Origin: a virus
IMG/VR virus record: IMGVR_UViG_3300008448_000303
Coordinates: 1 to 35,589 of that record
Reading direction: 5' to 3' (one strand)
Length of the DNA: 35,589 nucleotides
Of the stretch, positions 6,598 to 13,280 are shown one piece after another. Positions within the stretch are counted from its first letter, which is position 1; each line of letters opens with the position of its first letter. The notes under the pieces are model-generated. The model did no database searches. It was not told the origin of the DNA and was given only the letters and a program-made list of their open reading frames with translations. The position numbers and the translations under genes are program-made.

Positions 6598-7059
6598 TTA
6601 TTCCTTTATCTCGTCTACGTCAATTAATGAACCCTCTGTAGATAGGATTCCTAGCTCTACTGCGCTAGACAGCATTGTCATAAGCGCTGAAAGAGAAATT
6701 AGTTTGTAAAACTGCTTCATCTTGTTTGAATCTTTTTCTAGCTTCTCAGCAATCTCAGGTGATACCTCGTCTATGACCTCTCGCTTTTGCATCTCAAAAA
6801 CGTACTGAGCGGTCATGGTTGAGTACAGATTCATAAGTGGAAGAAGCTCTTGAATCTGCTCCATTCTGAGCCTCGACTCTTCCTGCTCCTTTTCGTCACC
6901 CTCATCGCTTACCGCTGTTATTTTAAATATGTCAACGTGGTTGTTTGGGTTTTCTGTGTGTATGTCATACATAAACCAGCGGTATAGGGTAGTAAGCGGA
7001 ATCTTGCTAAGGTAGTGACCCTCAGAGAAGTCGTGCTCGTGGTCCTCGTGCTCACTCAT
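6598..7059 (-). CDS. Hypothetical protein between polymerase and RecA (153 aa)
   Basis: No family recognised. The first 15 residues are very acidic and His-rich (SEHEDHEHDFSEGH), which could bind metal. The remainder is predicted helical, with an acidic stretch near 50-62 (DEGDEKEQEESR) and an amphipathic C-terminal half rich in Met and Leu. The ATG overlaps the polymerase stop (ATGA). Conserved placement within the replication block is all that hints at function. Confidence 0.8.
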   Translation of the reverse strand: MSEHEDHEHDFSEGHYLSKIPLTTLYRWFMYDIHTENPNNHVDIFKITAVSDEGDEKEQEESRLRMEQIQELLPLMNLYSTMTAQYVFEMQKREVIDEVSPEIAEKLEKDSNKMKQFYKLISLSALMTMLSSAVELGILSTEGSLIDVDEIKE

Positions 7060-9038
7060 TTAGCCTCACCCCATCTGTCAACAATCTTTACGTCTGCTAC
7101 TAGCGGTACTTTTAACACTTGAATGTCCTCCATAGCCTCTCTTAGTTTTTCTGCAGTTTCCTCTGCCATATCGGCCGGAGTAGTTAATACGAGTTCATCG
7201 TGAACTGTGAGGATAATCTTACTCTCTTTTGGAATCATAGTGTGCGCCCTTACCATAGCAATCTTGATGATGTCAGCGGCGCTGCCTTGAATCTTAGTGT
7301 TAAATGCCTGCCTCTCAGCACCGGCCCTAAAGCTATTGTCACGCGACATAATCTCTGGTAAGTATCTGCGACGTCCAGTGATGGTTTTTACACAGGGTAC
7401 AGGCTTTGCCATTTTAGTTGAGCCGATTACTTTTGCGCGGTACTTTGATATAGAACTAAACTCAGAGGCAAACCGGTCAAGCAAATCTTTAGCCTCAGTC
7501 CTAGTACACCCGATGCTTGCAGCAATCTTGTCTGGCCCTACACCGTATGCCATGGCTAGCACAAGGACCTTGCCTGCCTTGCGGTCCACTCCCATGGTGT
7601 CTCCTACAGTGGTGTAGATGTCCTTACCGTTTAGGTAGTTGTCCATCATAATTGGGTCTTCAGAGAAAGAGGCAATAACTCGCGGCTCAATTTGCGAGTA
7701 GTCAGCGACCACTAACTTGTGCCCTGGCGGAGCCACGAAAAGATTACGAATAGCCTTACCGTGCGGCGTGTGAGGAGCGGGTACATTCTGCAAGTTTGGG
7801 TTACGGCTAGAGAACCTGCCGGTCTCTGCACCTATCTGAATGAAGTCTCCGTGAATTCTGCCATTTATTAGGATGCTTTCTTTAGTCTCAGTCTTGGTCT
7901 TTCCCCCGACTGTTTTCTCGATGTCACCGCCTAGATAAGGAATTACATACGTAGAAAGAAGTTTGTTGTAGTCGGCATACTCCAGCATGGCAGTTACTAG
8001 CGGGTCCTTGTCACGGTATGGCTCTAATGCTTCAGCTGATACCGAGTAGTCGGACAGCGCCAACTCCTCTTCACCGCGCGACTTGGTGTTCCCCTTTGGG
8101 GTTAGCACCTGAGCCTTTAGCCCTCGACCCCCCTCTGACTTAGGGCCGTAAAGTAGAGCCTGCTTCTCTGGGTTTGAGTTGATGTTAAACTCTCGACCAG
8201 CTGCTTTGTAGATGTTGCCGCGGGCCTCTTCTACCTTTGCCTCGAGGTCAATCTTTAGTTGCTTTAGAGAATCGGTGTCGATAGTTGCGCCAGTTAGTTT
8301 CATGTCGCATAGAACTGCTAGGACATCCATCTCTAGCGAGAACACGCGACCTAGGTCTCCGGCCTCTAGCTTTGGCACTAGCGACTTCCACAATAGGAAC
8401 GTGTACTTTGAGTCTAGGTATGCGTACTTCGCAACGGTATTAAAGTCGTAAGCCTCGACCTCTTTACCTACTCCCTTGGCCATCTCGTAGCCAAACTCTC
8501 GCTTAAGGCAATCAGCAAGACCGCACTTGTTCTTGTTGCGGTTATCGGATATAAAAGACGCCACCATCGTGTCAAAGTAGGGAGCAGTAGGTATTCTGCC
8601 GCCGTAGTATTTTGATATTGAGGTTACGTCAAACATTAGATTGTGACCGATAGTTAGAATCTGGTCATTAAACATTAGAGGCTCTATCGCCTTAAAAACC
8701 TCGGCTGGGTATAGTTGCTTGGGCGCTGGGCCAAATACCTTGGTGGCTTTCTTGGCATCGCGGCTGTAGTCACTTGGTCGAAGTGACAGGCCCTTCTGTT
8801 TTCTAAGTTCACCCTGGCCGGTTAGAGGAAATACCTCTTCAATAAAGTCTCCGTGCGGGTGCCCCATCGGGATAACGTCGCACCTACCGTGAGTAGCAAA
8901 CGTAATCCATAAGACTTCGTTTACTGGAGTAAGCCCTCTAAATGGGCCTACAGTTTCAACGTCAAAAGCAAAGGCATCTTGGGCAAGGTAGTACTCTACC
9001 ATGTCAGAAAGTTGTTCGGCAGTTGTAATAATGTTCAT
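7056..9038 (-). CDS. Family A DNA polymerase with 3'-5' exonuclease domain
   Basis: The 660-residue enzyme has an N-terminal DEDD exonuclease (FAFDVETVG with Asp26 and Glu28, GHNLMFD, YLDSKYTFLLW) and a C-terminal Pol I core: VVADYSQIEPRV (motif A, near 446), the O-helix region VLAMAYGVG and VHDELV (motif C, near 613). No 5' nuclease domain is present, as in T7-type phage polymerases. It is the replicative polymerase. The ATG at 9038 follows AGGA; five extra upstream residues are possible but lack a site. A hairpin terminator lies just upstream. Confidence 0.95.
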   Translation of the reverse strand: MNIITTAEQLSDMVEYYLAQDAFAFDVETVGPFRGLTPVNEVLWITFATHGRCDVIPMGHPHGDFIEEVFPLTGQGELRKQKGLSLRPSDYSRDAKKATKVFGPAPKQLYPAEVFKAIEPLMFNDQILTIGHNLMFDVTSISKYYGGRIPTAPYFDTMVASFISDNRNKNKCGLADCLKREFGYEMAKGVGKEVEAYDFNTVAKYAYLDSKYTFLLWKSLVPKLEAGDLGRVFSLEMDVLAVLCDMKLTGATIDTDSLKQLKIDLEAKVEEARGNIYKAAGREFNINSNPEKQALLYGPKSEGGRGLKAQVLTPKGNTKSRGEEELALSDYSVSAEALEPYRDKDPLVTAMLEYADYNKLLSTYVIPYLGGDIEKTVGGKTKTETKESILINGRIHGDFIQIGAETGRFSSRNPNLQNVPAPHTPHGKAIRNLFVAPPGHKLVVADYSQIEPRVIASFSEDPIMMDNYLNGKDIYTTVGDTMGVDRKAGKVLVLAMAYGVGPDKIAASIGCTRTEAKDLLDRFASEFSSISKYRAKVIGSTKMAKPVPCVKTITGRRRYLPEIMSRDNSFRAGAERQAFNTKIQGSAADIIKIAMVRAHTMIPKESKIILTVHDELVLTTPADMAEETAEKLREAMEDIQVLKVPLVADVKIVDRWGEAK

Positions 9039-9060
9039 TTGGCATCCTGGCATTGACGCA

Positions 9061-9086
9061 AAAGGCGGGGGCGCTAAGCCCCCGCC
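9061..9086 (-). terminator. Rho-independent terminator after the SSB-like gene
   Basis: On the minus strand GGCGGGGGC pairs perfectly with GCCCCCGCC around the loop TTAGC, followed by TTTT. It lies 15 bases beyond the stop of the gene at 9102-9761 and before the polymerase start. The short T run may make it only partly efficient, letting some transcription reach the polymerase. Confidence 0.8.
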
Positions 9087-9101
9087 AATCGCTAGGGTTA
9101 T

Positions 9102-9761
9102 CTAGATAAGGGCTTCGGCAATCTCGGTGAGCTCCTCTAGTGAGTGCTCCTTGATGAGATTGCGGGTGTAGACCTCAGACGAGGCTACAGAAGAGGCTGC
9201 CTTTTCGGCATCAATCTTCCAGTCTTCCTCTAGGTCACGCTCTTTGATAGGGGTAACTGTGTATGCAGTCTGTGGGCCTTTGCCAAGGCGCACAATAGCC
9301 CAATATCCTTTGGTTAGAGGACCTTGTGGTGAATAGTGAGCTGCGTGTAGTGCCTGGTATAGACGGGCACCCGAGATAAGCATCTGACGCTGCATTCCCT
9401 GCTCACCATTTAGGGTGACAACAGTGAATGCTCGCTTGTTCTCTGGGCGGTCCTGCAACTTAATGCAGAGAGGGCAGTCAGCACCAATGCAGACATACGA
9501 GCGCTTACCGCTGGTCTTCTGCTTTAGGAAGTGCTGCTTGTAGATAGCAAATGGTCCGTTCTCATCTAGGAACTTGAAGACCAAGTGCTTGCCATCTTCG
9601 AACTTAACTTCAGTAGGGAAGTCAGTAGAAGTGGTTAGTGTGTCCGCCGCGTCCCAGCCTGAAAGTACTGAGGTTGACGAAGCAGTTGCCTGCTCTGGGC
9701 GGTCGTCAATGTCGTCTGCAACGTAGCTGGCGGCATCTGGGGCATTTTGCTGAATTGGCAT
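9102..9761 (-). CDS. Single-stranded DNA-binding protein-like (219 aa)
   Basis: The order of features resembles T4 gp32-like phage SSBs: a flexible acidic N-terminus, a core with a cysteine cluster (CIGADCPLC, near residue 92-100), aromatic and basic strands (YKQHFLKQKTSGKRSYV), and an acidic helical C-terminus (LEELTEIAEALI). No OB-fold signature can be proven by eye. It lies next to the polymerase and after a MerR-like gene, and the strong terminator suggests an abundant transcript, as expected for an SSB. An alternative is another zinc-containing replication accessory protein. Confidence 0.68.
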   Translation of the reverse strand: MPIQQNAPDAASYVADDIDDRPEQATASSTSVLSGWDAADTLTTSTDFPTEVKFEDGKHLVFKFLDENGPFAIYKQHFLKQKTSGKRSYVCIGADCPLCIKLQDRPENKRAFTVVTLNGEQGMQRQMLISGARLYQALHAAHYSPQGPLTKGYWAIVRLGKGPQTAYTVTPIKERDLEEDWKIDAEKAASSVASSEVYTRNLIKEHSLEELTEIAEALI

Positions 9762-9773
9762 GTTTTTCCTTTA

Positions 9774-10235
9774 TTAGTTATTTTGCATTTCTTCTGCGCG
9801 GATATTCTCCCACGCCTCGGCAATCTTGTCAACAAGACTCCGGTGTAATGACCATTCTATACGAACTGTTCCCAAAAGTCCAGCTTTAGAAAACAACTCT
9901 ATAGTGGCCTGTACCATTGCCTTGCTATACAAGCGCCTACCAGCATACACCTTACCATCGACACCCTGCTTGGACGGGAGGCGGTAAGGCGATGTTGGAA
10001 GTATTCCATTTTCCACCCAATACCTTACGGTCTTGGTTGGTCGGCCTAGGGCCTTGGCTAACGAGCCTAGCGTATACATTTGAATTTGTCTACCATTTGG
10101 CAAAGCTTTTTCAAAAAAGTCTGTTTCCCATGAGCTGTCTTTTGCAGCCTCTGCTGGGGCTTCTCGACGCTTACGTTTACTACCGGGATAAAATACGTCC
10201 AGGCCACCAAACGTTTCTTCGATGAAGTCACTCAC
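9774..10235 (-). CDS. MerR-like helix-turn-helix protein (153 aa)
   Basis: Residues 50-80 contain a winged helix-turn-helix of MerR/excisionase type: MYTLGSLAKALGRPTKTVRYW, then ENGILPTSPYR. A basic linker and a helical C-terminal half follow. The N-terminus has a basic patch (GSKRKRREAP). It probably binds DNA upstream of a phage or host gene. The start is GTG at 10235, overlapping the stop of the small gene upstream. It precedes the SSB-like gene by 12 bases. Confidence 0.83.
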   Translation of the reverse strand: MSDFIEETFGGLDVFYPGSKRKRREAPAEAAKDSSWETDFFEKALPNGRQIQMYTLGSLAKALGRPTKTVRYWVENGILPTSPYRLPSKQGVDGKVYAGRRLYSKAMVQATIELFSKAGLLGTVRIEWSLHRSLVDKIAEAWENIRAEEMQNN

Positions 10236-10407
10236 TAGGTTCTCCAGTTACTAATTTTAAAGCCTTCTCTGGAAGGACTATTTTGTTTTTACTCAGGACA
10301 GTAAGTATACGCTCACGCTCCGACATTGCAATATATTCATCATGCAGTCTAAGCCATTCTGAATACTCTGGGCCGAATCTTTTTAAAAAGCTAGCTAACT
10401 TGCTCAT
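10228..10407 (-). CDS. Small hypothetical protein (59 aa)
   Basis: A short frame with ATG at 10407, ribosome site AAGGACA, and stop overlapping the MerR-like start. The protein begins SKLASFLKRFGPEYSEWLRL and continues with a charged helix (SERERILTVLSKNK). The overlap of 17 bases with the gene upstream and 8 bases with the gene downstream argues that it is real. No family recognised. Confidence 0.7.
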   Translation of the reverse strand: MSKLASFLKRFGPEYSEWLRLHDEYIAMSERERILTVLSKNKIVLPEKALKLVTGEPSE

Positions 10408-10606
10408 TCTTGTCCTTCTTAATTTTGGTTTTTAGATACACCAACACTGATTGAACAATTGTTGCATCGCTGAAAGAACCAGACTCGATGAGGTCGTTAA
10501 CCGCTTTAAGCATAGCTGTTCGTTCCATGGCTCGTCCGTAAAGGTACGAGTCCCACCTGGCTTCAGATAAAGCCTGGTGAACTTTGTCGTTTTCTTCTGG
10601 GGTCAT
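10391..10606 (-). CDS. Small helical protein, distant paralog of the next two genes (71 aa)
   Basis: Shares with the proteins at 10795-10977 and 10974-11177 a Tyr-x2-Gly-x3-Glu pattern (YLYGRAMERT), a following amphipathic helix and a hydrophobic segment ending in Lys-rich residues (VLVYLKTKIKKDK). Predicted all-helical. Function unknown. The start ATG at 10606 has only a weak ribosome site. Confidence 0.75.
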   Translation of the reverse strand: MTPEENDKVHQALSEARWDSYLYGRAMERTAMLKAVNDLIESGSFSDATIVQSVLVYLKTKIKKDKNEQVS

Positions 10607-10672
10607 TTTGTATCTCGTAGTAGTTGGACAAGTAGTCTAGCAACTAAATTTTTAAAGTTTAGCGTGACTTTT

Positions 10673-10798
10673 TTATTTCTTTTTGTCTAGGTCGCGCTTG
10701 TTATTGCGGTCCTCTTTGTTCCAAACAAATATGATGTAAACAAACACAGCGGTATACATAACTGCAACTGCATAAGACAAAACCGTCACTAAGCTCAC
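10673..10798 (-). CDS. Small membrane protein (41 aa)
   Basis: GTG start at 10798 forms a GTGA overlap with the stop of the gene upstream, whose 3' end supplies AAGGGAGA as ribosome site. One hydrophobic helix (about residues 3-26, with YAVAVMYTAVFVYIIFVW) is followed by a strongly basic, polar tail (NKEDRNNKRDLDKKK), which predicts a single-pass inner-membrane peptide with its C-terminus in the cytoplasm. Function unknown. Confidence 0.75.
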   Translation of the reverse strand: MSLVTVLSYAVAVMYTAVFVYIIFVWNKEDRNNKRDLDKKK

Positions 10799-10977
10799 TT
10801 ATTTTCTCCCTTGATAAGAGCGATGAGGCGGCTAAGTTTAATTTCGACATAGCCCGTAATTTCTGCTTGTTCTTCTAGCAGTTCGATAATCTCTAATTCA
10901 CGCTCTGCCCGACCGAACTCGTAGGCATACTCAGGGTTAAGCATCTTTTTTTCGATGTCCCGCTTGAACTGGCTCAC
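10795..10977 (-). CDS. Small helical protein, paralog B (60 aa)
   Basis: Charged helical protein ending in IALIKGENK, with the pattern YEFGRAERELEIIELLEE in the middle. The C-terminal residues IKGENK are identical to those of the upstream neighbour, and the pattern Tyr-x2-Gly-x3-Glu is shared with two neighbours. GTG start at 10977 overlaps the previous stop (GTGA). No known family or function. Confidence 0.78.
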   Translation of the reverse strand: MSQFKRDIEKKMLNPEYAYEFGRAERELEIIELLEEQAEITGYVEIKLSRLIALIKGENK

Positions 10978-11177
10978 TTGTTCTCTCCCTTGATAAAGGC
11001 AATCAACGACTGAGAGTTGAAGTGGTCACGGTAAAGGTTATTGCCAGGCTCGAGCTCAATTGCAGAACGGTTAGCTTCAATCCATTCGATGATGCGAGCG
11101 TTAGCATCTTCAACACCAACATTGTAAGAGTGTAAGTCACGGACTCCCTGAGCATCTAGGTCAGCGATGCGTGCCAT
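10974..11177 (-). CDS. Small helical protein, paralog A (67 aa)
   Basis: Predicted helical protein with YNVGVEDANARIIEWIE in the middle and the C-terminus LIAFIKGENK, which recurs almost unchanged in the next gene. The ATG overlaps the preceding stop (TAATG). Its last codons double as the ribosome site (AAGGGAGA) for the downstream gene. Function unknown. Confidence 0.78.
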   Translation of the reverse strand: MARIADLDAQGVRDLHSYNVGVEDANARIIEWIEANRSAIELEPGNNLYRDHFNSQSLIAFIKGENK

Positions 11178-11611
11178 TATTTCTTCTCCAAAACTAGGGC
11201 CCAGGTAACCTTCTCAGGGAACATGGTATCAATGTCAGAATCAGTGAGTTTGCCTTCGTAGTAGGCAGCCATTACAGCATCCTGGTCAAGCATAGTGACA
11301 GTGGTAGTGCAGGTGTCGAACAAGCCCTTTGACTTCAAGAGGTCGTTGGCGGTGTTCTCATCGAACTGCTTAGAGACACGGCGCTGCTTTACGATAGCGC
11401 GGGTGCCGGTGCGGTCGTCTTCTACAGGAAGAACGATGCTGCCTTTTTCGTTTGGCTCGCCTAGGTCTTCGATGTACGCAGTAAGGCGCTTCTTGATTGT
11501 AGTAACGCGCTCGGTAATGGCTTCGGCCTCGTCCTTAAGAGTGACGTACTGCTGAAGTTCGCGTTTGATGGTATCCATGTTCTGGTCTGGAGAGTCGTTG
11601 ATGATTGGCAT
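11177..11611 (-). CDS. Hypothetical coiled-coil protein (144 aa)
   Basis: Not recognised. Residues 14-50 form a likely coiled coil (ELQQYVTLKDEAEAITERV), followed by a beta-rich middle (KGSIVLPVED, RAIVKQRRVSKQF) and a short C-terminal strand (TWALVLEKK). The layout is loosely like Gam or Gp157-type phage proteins, but I see no decisive motif. The ATG at 11611 follows AAGGA with good spacing, and a promoter candidate and a hairpin lie upstream, so it heads a transcript that includes the small paralogs. Confidence 0.8.
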   Translation of the reverse strand: MPIINDSPDQNMDTIKRELQQYVTLKDEAEAITERVTTIKKRLTAYIEDLGEPNEKGSIVLPVEDDRTGTRAIVKQRRVSKQFDENTANDLLKSKGLFDTCTTTVTMLDQDAVMAAYYEGKLTDSDIDTMFPEKVTWALVLEKK

Positions 11612-11630
11612 GTATTTCCTTATTAGTCTA

Positions 11631-11646
11631 AACCCTCTTGAGGGTT
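11631..11646. promoter_or_regulatory. Perfect hairpin in a short leader
   Basis: AACCCT-CTTG-AGGGTT lies between the promoter candidate at 11667-11695 and the start of the gene at 11611. With only a short T run after it on the minus strand it is a poor terminator. It may act as an mRNA 5' stabiliser or as an operator. Confidence 0.4.
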
Positions 11647-11666
11647 GCTAACTTTTAGCAATACAT

Positions 11667-11695
11667 ACGCTAAGACTATTCGTCTGGGTTGTCAA
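11667..11695 (-). promoter_or_regulatory. Promoter candidate for the 11611-leftward operon
   Basis: Minus strand TTGACA, 17 bases, TAGCGT: a perfect -35 and a TAnnnT -10. It lies over the last codons and stop of the ribbon-helix-helix gene. The same -10 and spacing occur at 4252-4280. Confidence 0.5.
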
Positions 11696-11840
11696 GTCCT
11701 GACACGCGGTATTTTTCTAGGGCTTCTAGAATTACACTGGTTACAGTGACGCCCTCTTCTGCGGCCTTAGCCTGAACAGCGGCCCAGAGCTCGTCTGGAA
11801 CTCTCACTGTACGGGTAGGTGTTTTGTGTGCGTTTGGCAT
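11676..11840 (-). CDS. Ribbon-helix-helix (CopG/Arc-like) regulator (54 aa)
   Basis: The layout is typical: a basic N-terminus, the beta strand TRTVRVPDELW, then helices AAVQAKAAEEG and TVTSVILEALEKY. Such proteins bind DNA as dimers through the strand and often regulate themselves. The ATG at 11840 lies 6 bases after an extended -10 (TGC-TATACT), so the message appears leaderless; an upstream extension would place the promoter within the gene. Its target may be its own promoter or the hsp20 region, which is inference. Confidence 0.85.
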   Translation of the reverse strand: MPNAHKTPTRTVRVPDELWAAVQAKAAEEGVTVTSVILEALEKYRVSGLDNPDE

Positions 11841-11846
11841 ACACCA

Positions 11847-11855
11847 AGTATAGCA
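11847..11855 (-). promoter_or_regulatory. Extended -10 promoter of the RHH gene
   Basis: TGC-TATACT on the minus strand fits an extended -10 (TGn-TAnnnT). No -35 is recognisable because the upstream DNA is the stem of a hairpin. The start of transcription should coincide with the A of the ATG at 11840. Confidence 0.55.
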
Positions 11856-11895
11856 AAGCCCGAGGCACAACATCGGTGTATCTCGGGCTTCGCTA
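11851..11895 (-). terminator. Hairpin terminator after hsp20, fused to the next promoter
   Basis: GAAGCCCGAG-type arms: nine pairs (AAGCCCGAG with CTCGGGCTT), a mismatch, then four more, with a 17-base loop. On the minus strand the 3' arm runs into TTTGC and the TATACT box. It lies 18 bases past the hsp20 stop. The T run is short, so termination may be partial. Confidence 0.6.
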
Positions 11896-11913
11896 ACTAT
11901 GGTAGCAGATTAG

Positions 11914-12450
11914 CTACTTGATGTCAATTACCTTAGGCTTCTTTTCTTCAGGCAATTCTTTCACAAAGGTAATGACCAGCATGCCGTCCTCTACCTTGGC
12001 GTCCTTGATTTCCCAGAACTCTGCCACAGCCAGGGATAGAGTGAAGTTACGCCCAGCGATTCCCTGGTAAACTACTTCGCCCTCCGGCCTACCCTTCTTC
12101 TTGCCCTCAATCTTGAGGACAGAGTCTTGAACAGACACGGTAAGGTCCTTCTTGCTAAATCCTGCCACAGCGACATTTAGAACGTTAGTCTCGTCGTCAA
12201 TCTTGACGATGTCGTAAGGCGGGTAAGAAGGTTTGGTTGCAGTGACCTCTTTGAGAGTGTCGAGAATTGGTGACCAGCCAATAGATAGTCGCCCCAGATT
12301 TGGGAACAGGTCGGTGATGGTGAGAACCCTAGGCGGTTCTGGTTTCTTAATACCCTCGGAAATGCGGGGGTCCTGAGGAGAAATGTATGGTTTCTTGTGC
12401 CAGTCTTTTTCTGGACGAGGTGGGTAGAAATCATCATTACGGTTTAGCAT
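11914..12450 (-). CDS. Hsp20/alpha-crystallin small heat shock protein
   Basis: The C-terminal 100 residues form an alpha-crystallin domain: YDIVKIDDETNVLNVAVAG, FSKKDLTVSVQDSVLKIEGKK, a central GIAGRNFTLSLAV and KVEDGMLVITFVKELP. The N-terminal 65 residues are Pro-rich. Small heat shock proteins hold unfolded proteins; they are frequent in large myoviruses, where they may protect host or virion proteins. The ATG at 12450 is chosen because the promoter and leader structures lie upstream of it. Upstream is a structured leader of about 100 bases. Confidence 0.92.
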   Translation of the reverse strand: MLNRNDDFYPPRPEKDWHKKPYISPQDPRISEGIKKPEPPRVLTITDLFPNLGRLSIGWSPILDTLKEVTATKPSYPPYDIVKIDDETNVLNVAVAGFSKKDLTVSVQDSVLKIEGKKKGRPEGEVVYQGIAGRNFTLSLAVAEFWEIKDAKVEDGMLVITFVKELPEEKKPKVIDIK

Positions 12451-12554
12451 GTTATCTCTTTCGACGATAGCTGTGCCTAGACAAAATACGTAGTATTTTA
12501 TGTATTTTACTGCCCGAAGCACAGTACTTGTTTGCGACACCCGGTTGGCGTGTC
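12451..12554 (-). promoter_or_regulatory. Structured hsp20 leader, possible ROSE-like RNA thermometer
   Basis: Assuming transcription from the promoter at 12561, the leader is about 104 bases and folds by eye into four hairpins. They are GACAC/GTGTC; ACTG...CAGT with a UUCG loop; AAAATAC-TAC-GTATTTT (12483-12499); and a last hairpin just before the ATG. The last pairs TATC and TC with GA and GATA around a GAAA loop, leaving one bulged G opposite the ribosome site (12453-12469). ROSE thermometers in front of bacterial small heat shock genes have this plan. The palindrome at 12483 could alternatively be a repressor site, since a half copy GTATTTT recurs at 12502. Confidence 0.5.
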
Positions 12555-12560
12555 CCCTAC

Positions 12561-12568
12561 AGTATAGC
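12561..12568 (-). promoter_or_regulatory. Extended -10 promoter of hsp20
   Basis: Minus strand TTTTGC-TATACT, nearly identical to the box in front of the RHH gene (TTTGC-TATACT). The -35 region falls in the terminator stem and is not recognisable. Transcription would start near 12554. Confidence 0.5.
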
Positions 12569-12595
12569 AAAAGGGCCCCCTTTCGGAGGCCCTTT
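12569..12595 (-). terminator. Rho-independent terminator after the NlpC gene
   Basis: On the minus strand an 11-pair stem (AAAGGGCCTCC with GGGGGCCCTTT, one G-U pair) closes on a GAAA tetraloop and runs into TTTT. It begins three bases after the stop of the NlpC/P60 gene and leads directly into an extended -10 box. Confidence 0.82.
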
Positions 12596-12598
12596 CTG

Positions 12599-13135
12599 TT
12601 ACAAGGTTTTAATTAGCCGTACGAACTTAACCGTACTGCCTTTAAATGCTGGACTATCCACGTCAATGACCTGGGTAGTGGTCCCCTTGCGGAAACCTGC
12701 ATGGATTGCTTTTCCATCTCCGATATAAATTCCGGCGTGGTAGTAAGACTTGGAGCCTTTATAGCCCCATACCACAATGTCCCCAACCTGCGGGTCTTTT
12801 ACACCCTTGGCTAGGTGTCCCTGCTTGTTTGCTGAATGAGGGACTTCTATTCCTAATTGTTGATATGCCCAGTAAACGAGACCTGAACAGTCCCAGCCAC
12901 TAGGCGTTGAGCCTGAAAATACGTACCAGGTTTTTCCGATGCGCTTTTCCAGGCGGGTTACTACTTTTTGAATTCTGTGACGTTCAGCCATAAGAGCGAC
13001 TTTAGCCATGAATTCAGGCGCAGGTTCCACAACCTGCTGAACGGCTACTGCACTAGCCTTTTCTTGGGGCCCAATACTTGCGGAACACCCTGTCATTACT
13101 AGTGCGATAACACTAACTGCAATGAGCTTTTTCAT
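12599..13135 (-). CDS. NlpC/P60 peptidase with lipoprotein signal
   Basis: A 178-residue protein with a lysine start, hydrophobic segment and lipobox LVMTGC (Cys17), then a linker and an NlpC/P60 domain from about 54. Catalytic residues are visible: Cys83 in WDCSGLVYWAY, His133 in YHAGIYIGDG and His145. It should be a cell-wall endopeptidase or amidase, lipid-anchored to the outside of the cytoplasmic membrane. It is transcribed away from the lysis cassette, from a divergent promoter region, and is alone on its transcript because a terminator follows. It may help lysis or modify the wall earlier in infection. Confidence 0.9.
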   Translation of the reverse strand: MKKLIAVSVIALVMTGCSASIGPQEKASAVAVQQVVEPAPEFMAKVALMAERHRIQKVVTRLEKRIGKTWYVFSGSTPSGWDCSGLVYWAYQQLGIEVPHSANKQGHLAKGVKDPQVGDIVVWGYKGSKSYYHAGIYIGDGKAIHAGFRKGTTTQVIDVDSPAFKGSTVKFVRLIKTL

Positions 13136-13157
13136 TTAGCGACCTACCTTTCCTTGG

Positions 13158-13185
13158 TAGTTAGTACTCGGTCGTTTATTGTCAA
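13158..13185 (-). promoter_or_regulatory. Promoter candidate for the NlpC lipoprotein gene
   Basis: Minus strand TTGACA, 16 bases, TAACTA. The -35 is perfect and the -10 is weak. It would give a short leader of about 15 bases before the ATG at 13135. Confidence 0.4.
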
Positions 13186-13236
13186 AGTGACATTGTTTCT
13201 ATATTCAGTTGTAGGTCAAGCCTAGCACAGAATACC

Positions 13237-13273
13237 CCCCGCTGGCTAAACTTGCCAGTTATGGCCCGCGGGG
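13237..13273. other. GC-rich nested palindrome between divergent promoters
   Basis: CCCCGC (13237-13242) pairs with GCGGGG (13268-13273), and inside it CTGGC pairs with GCCAG around a 7-base loop. There is no T run on either strand, so it is not an ordinary terminator. It sits directly upstream of the plus-strand promoter candidate at 13281. Confidence 0.5.
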
Positions 13274-13280
13274 AGGGGAG

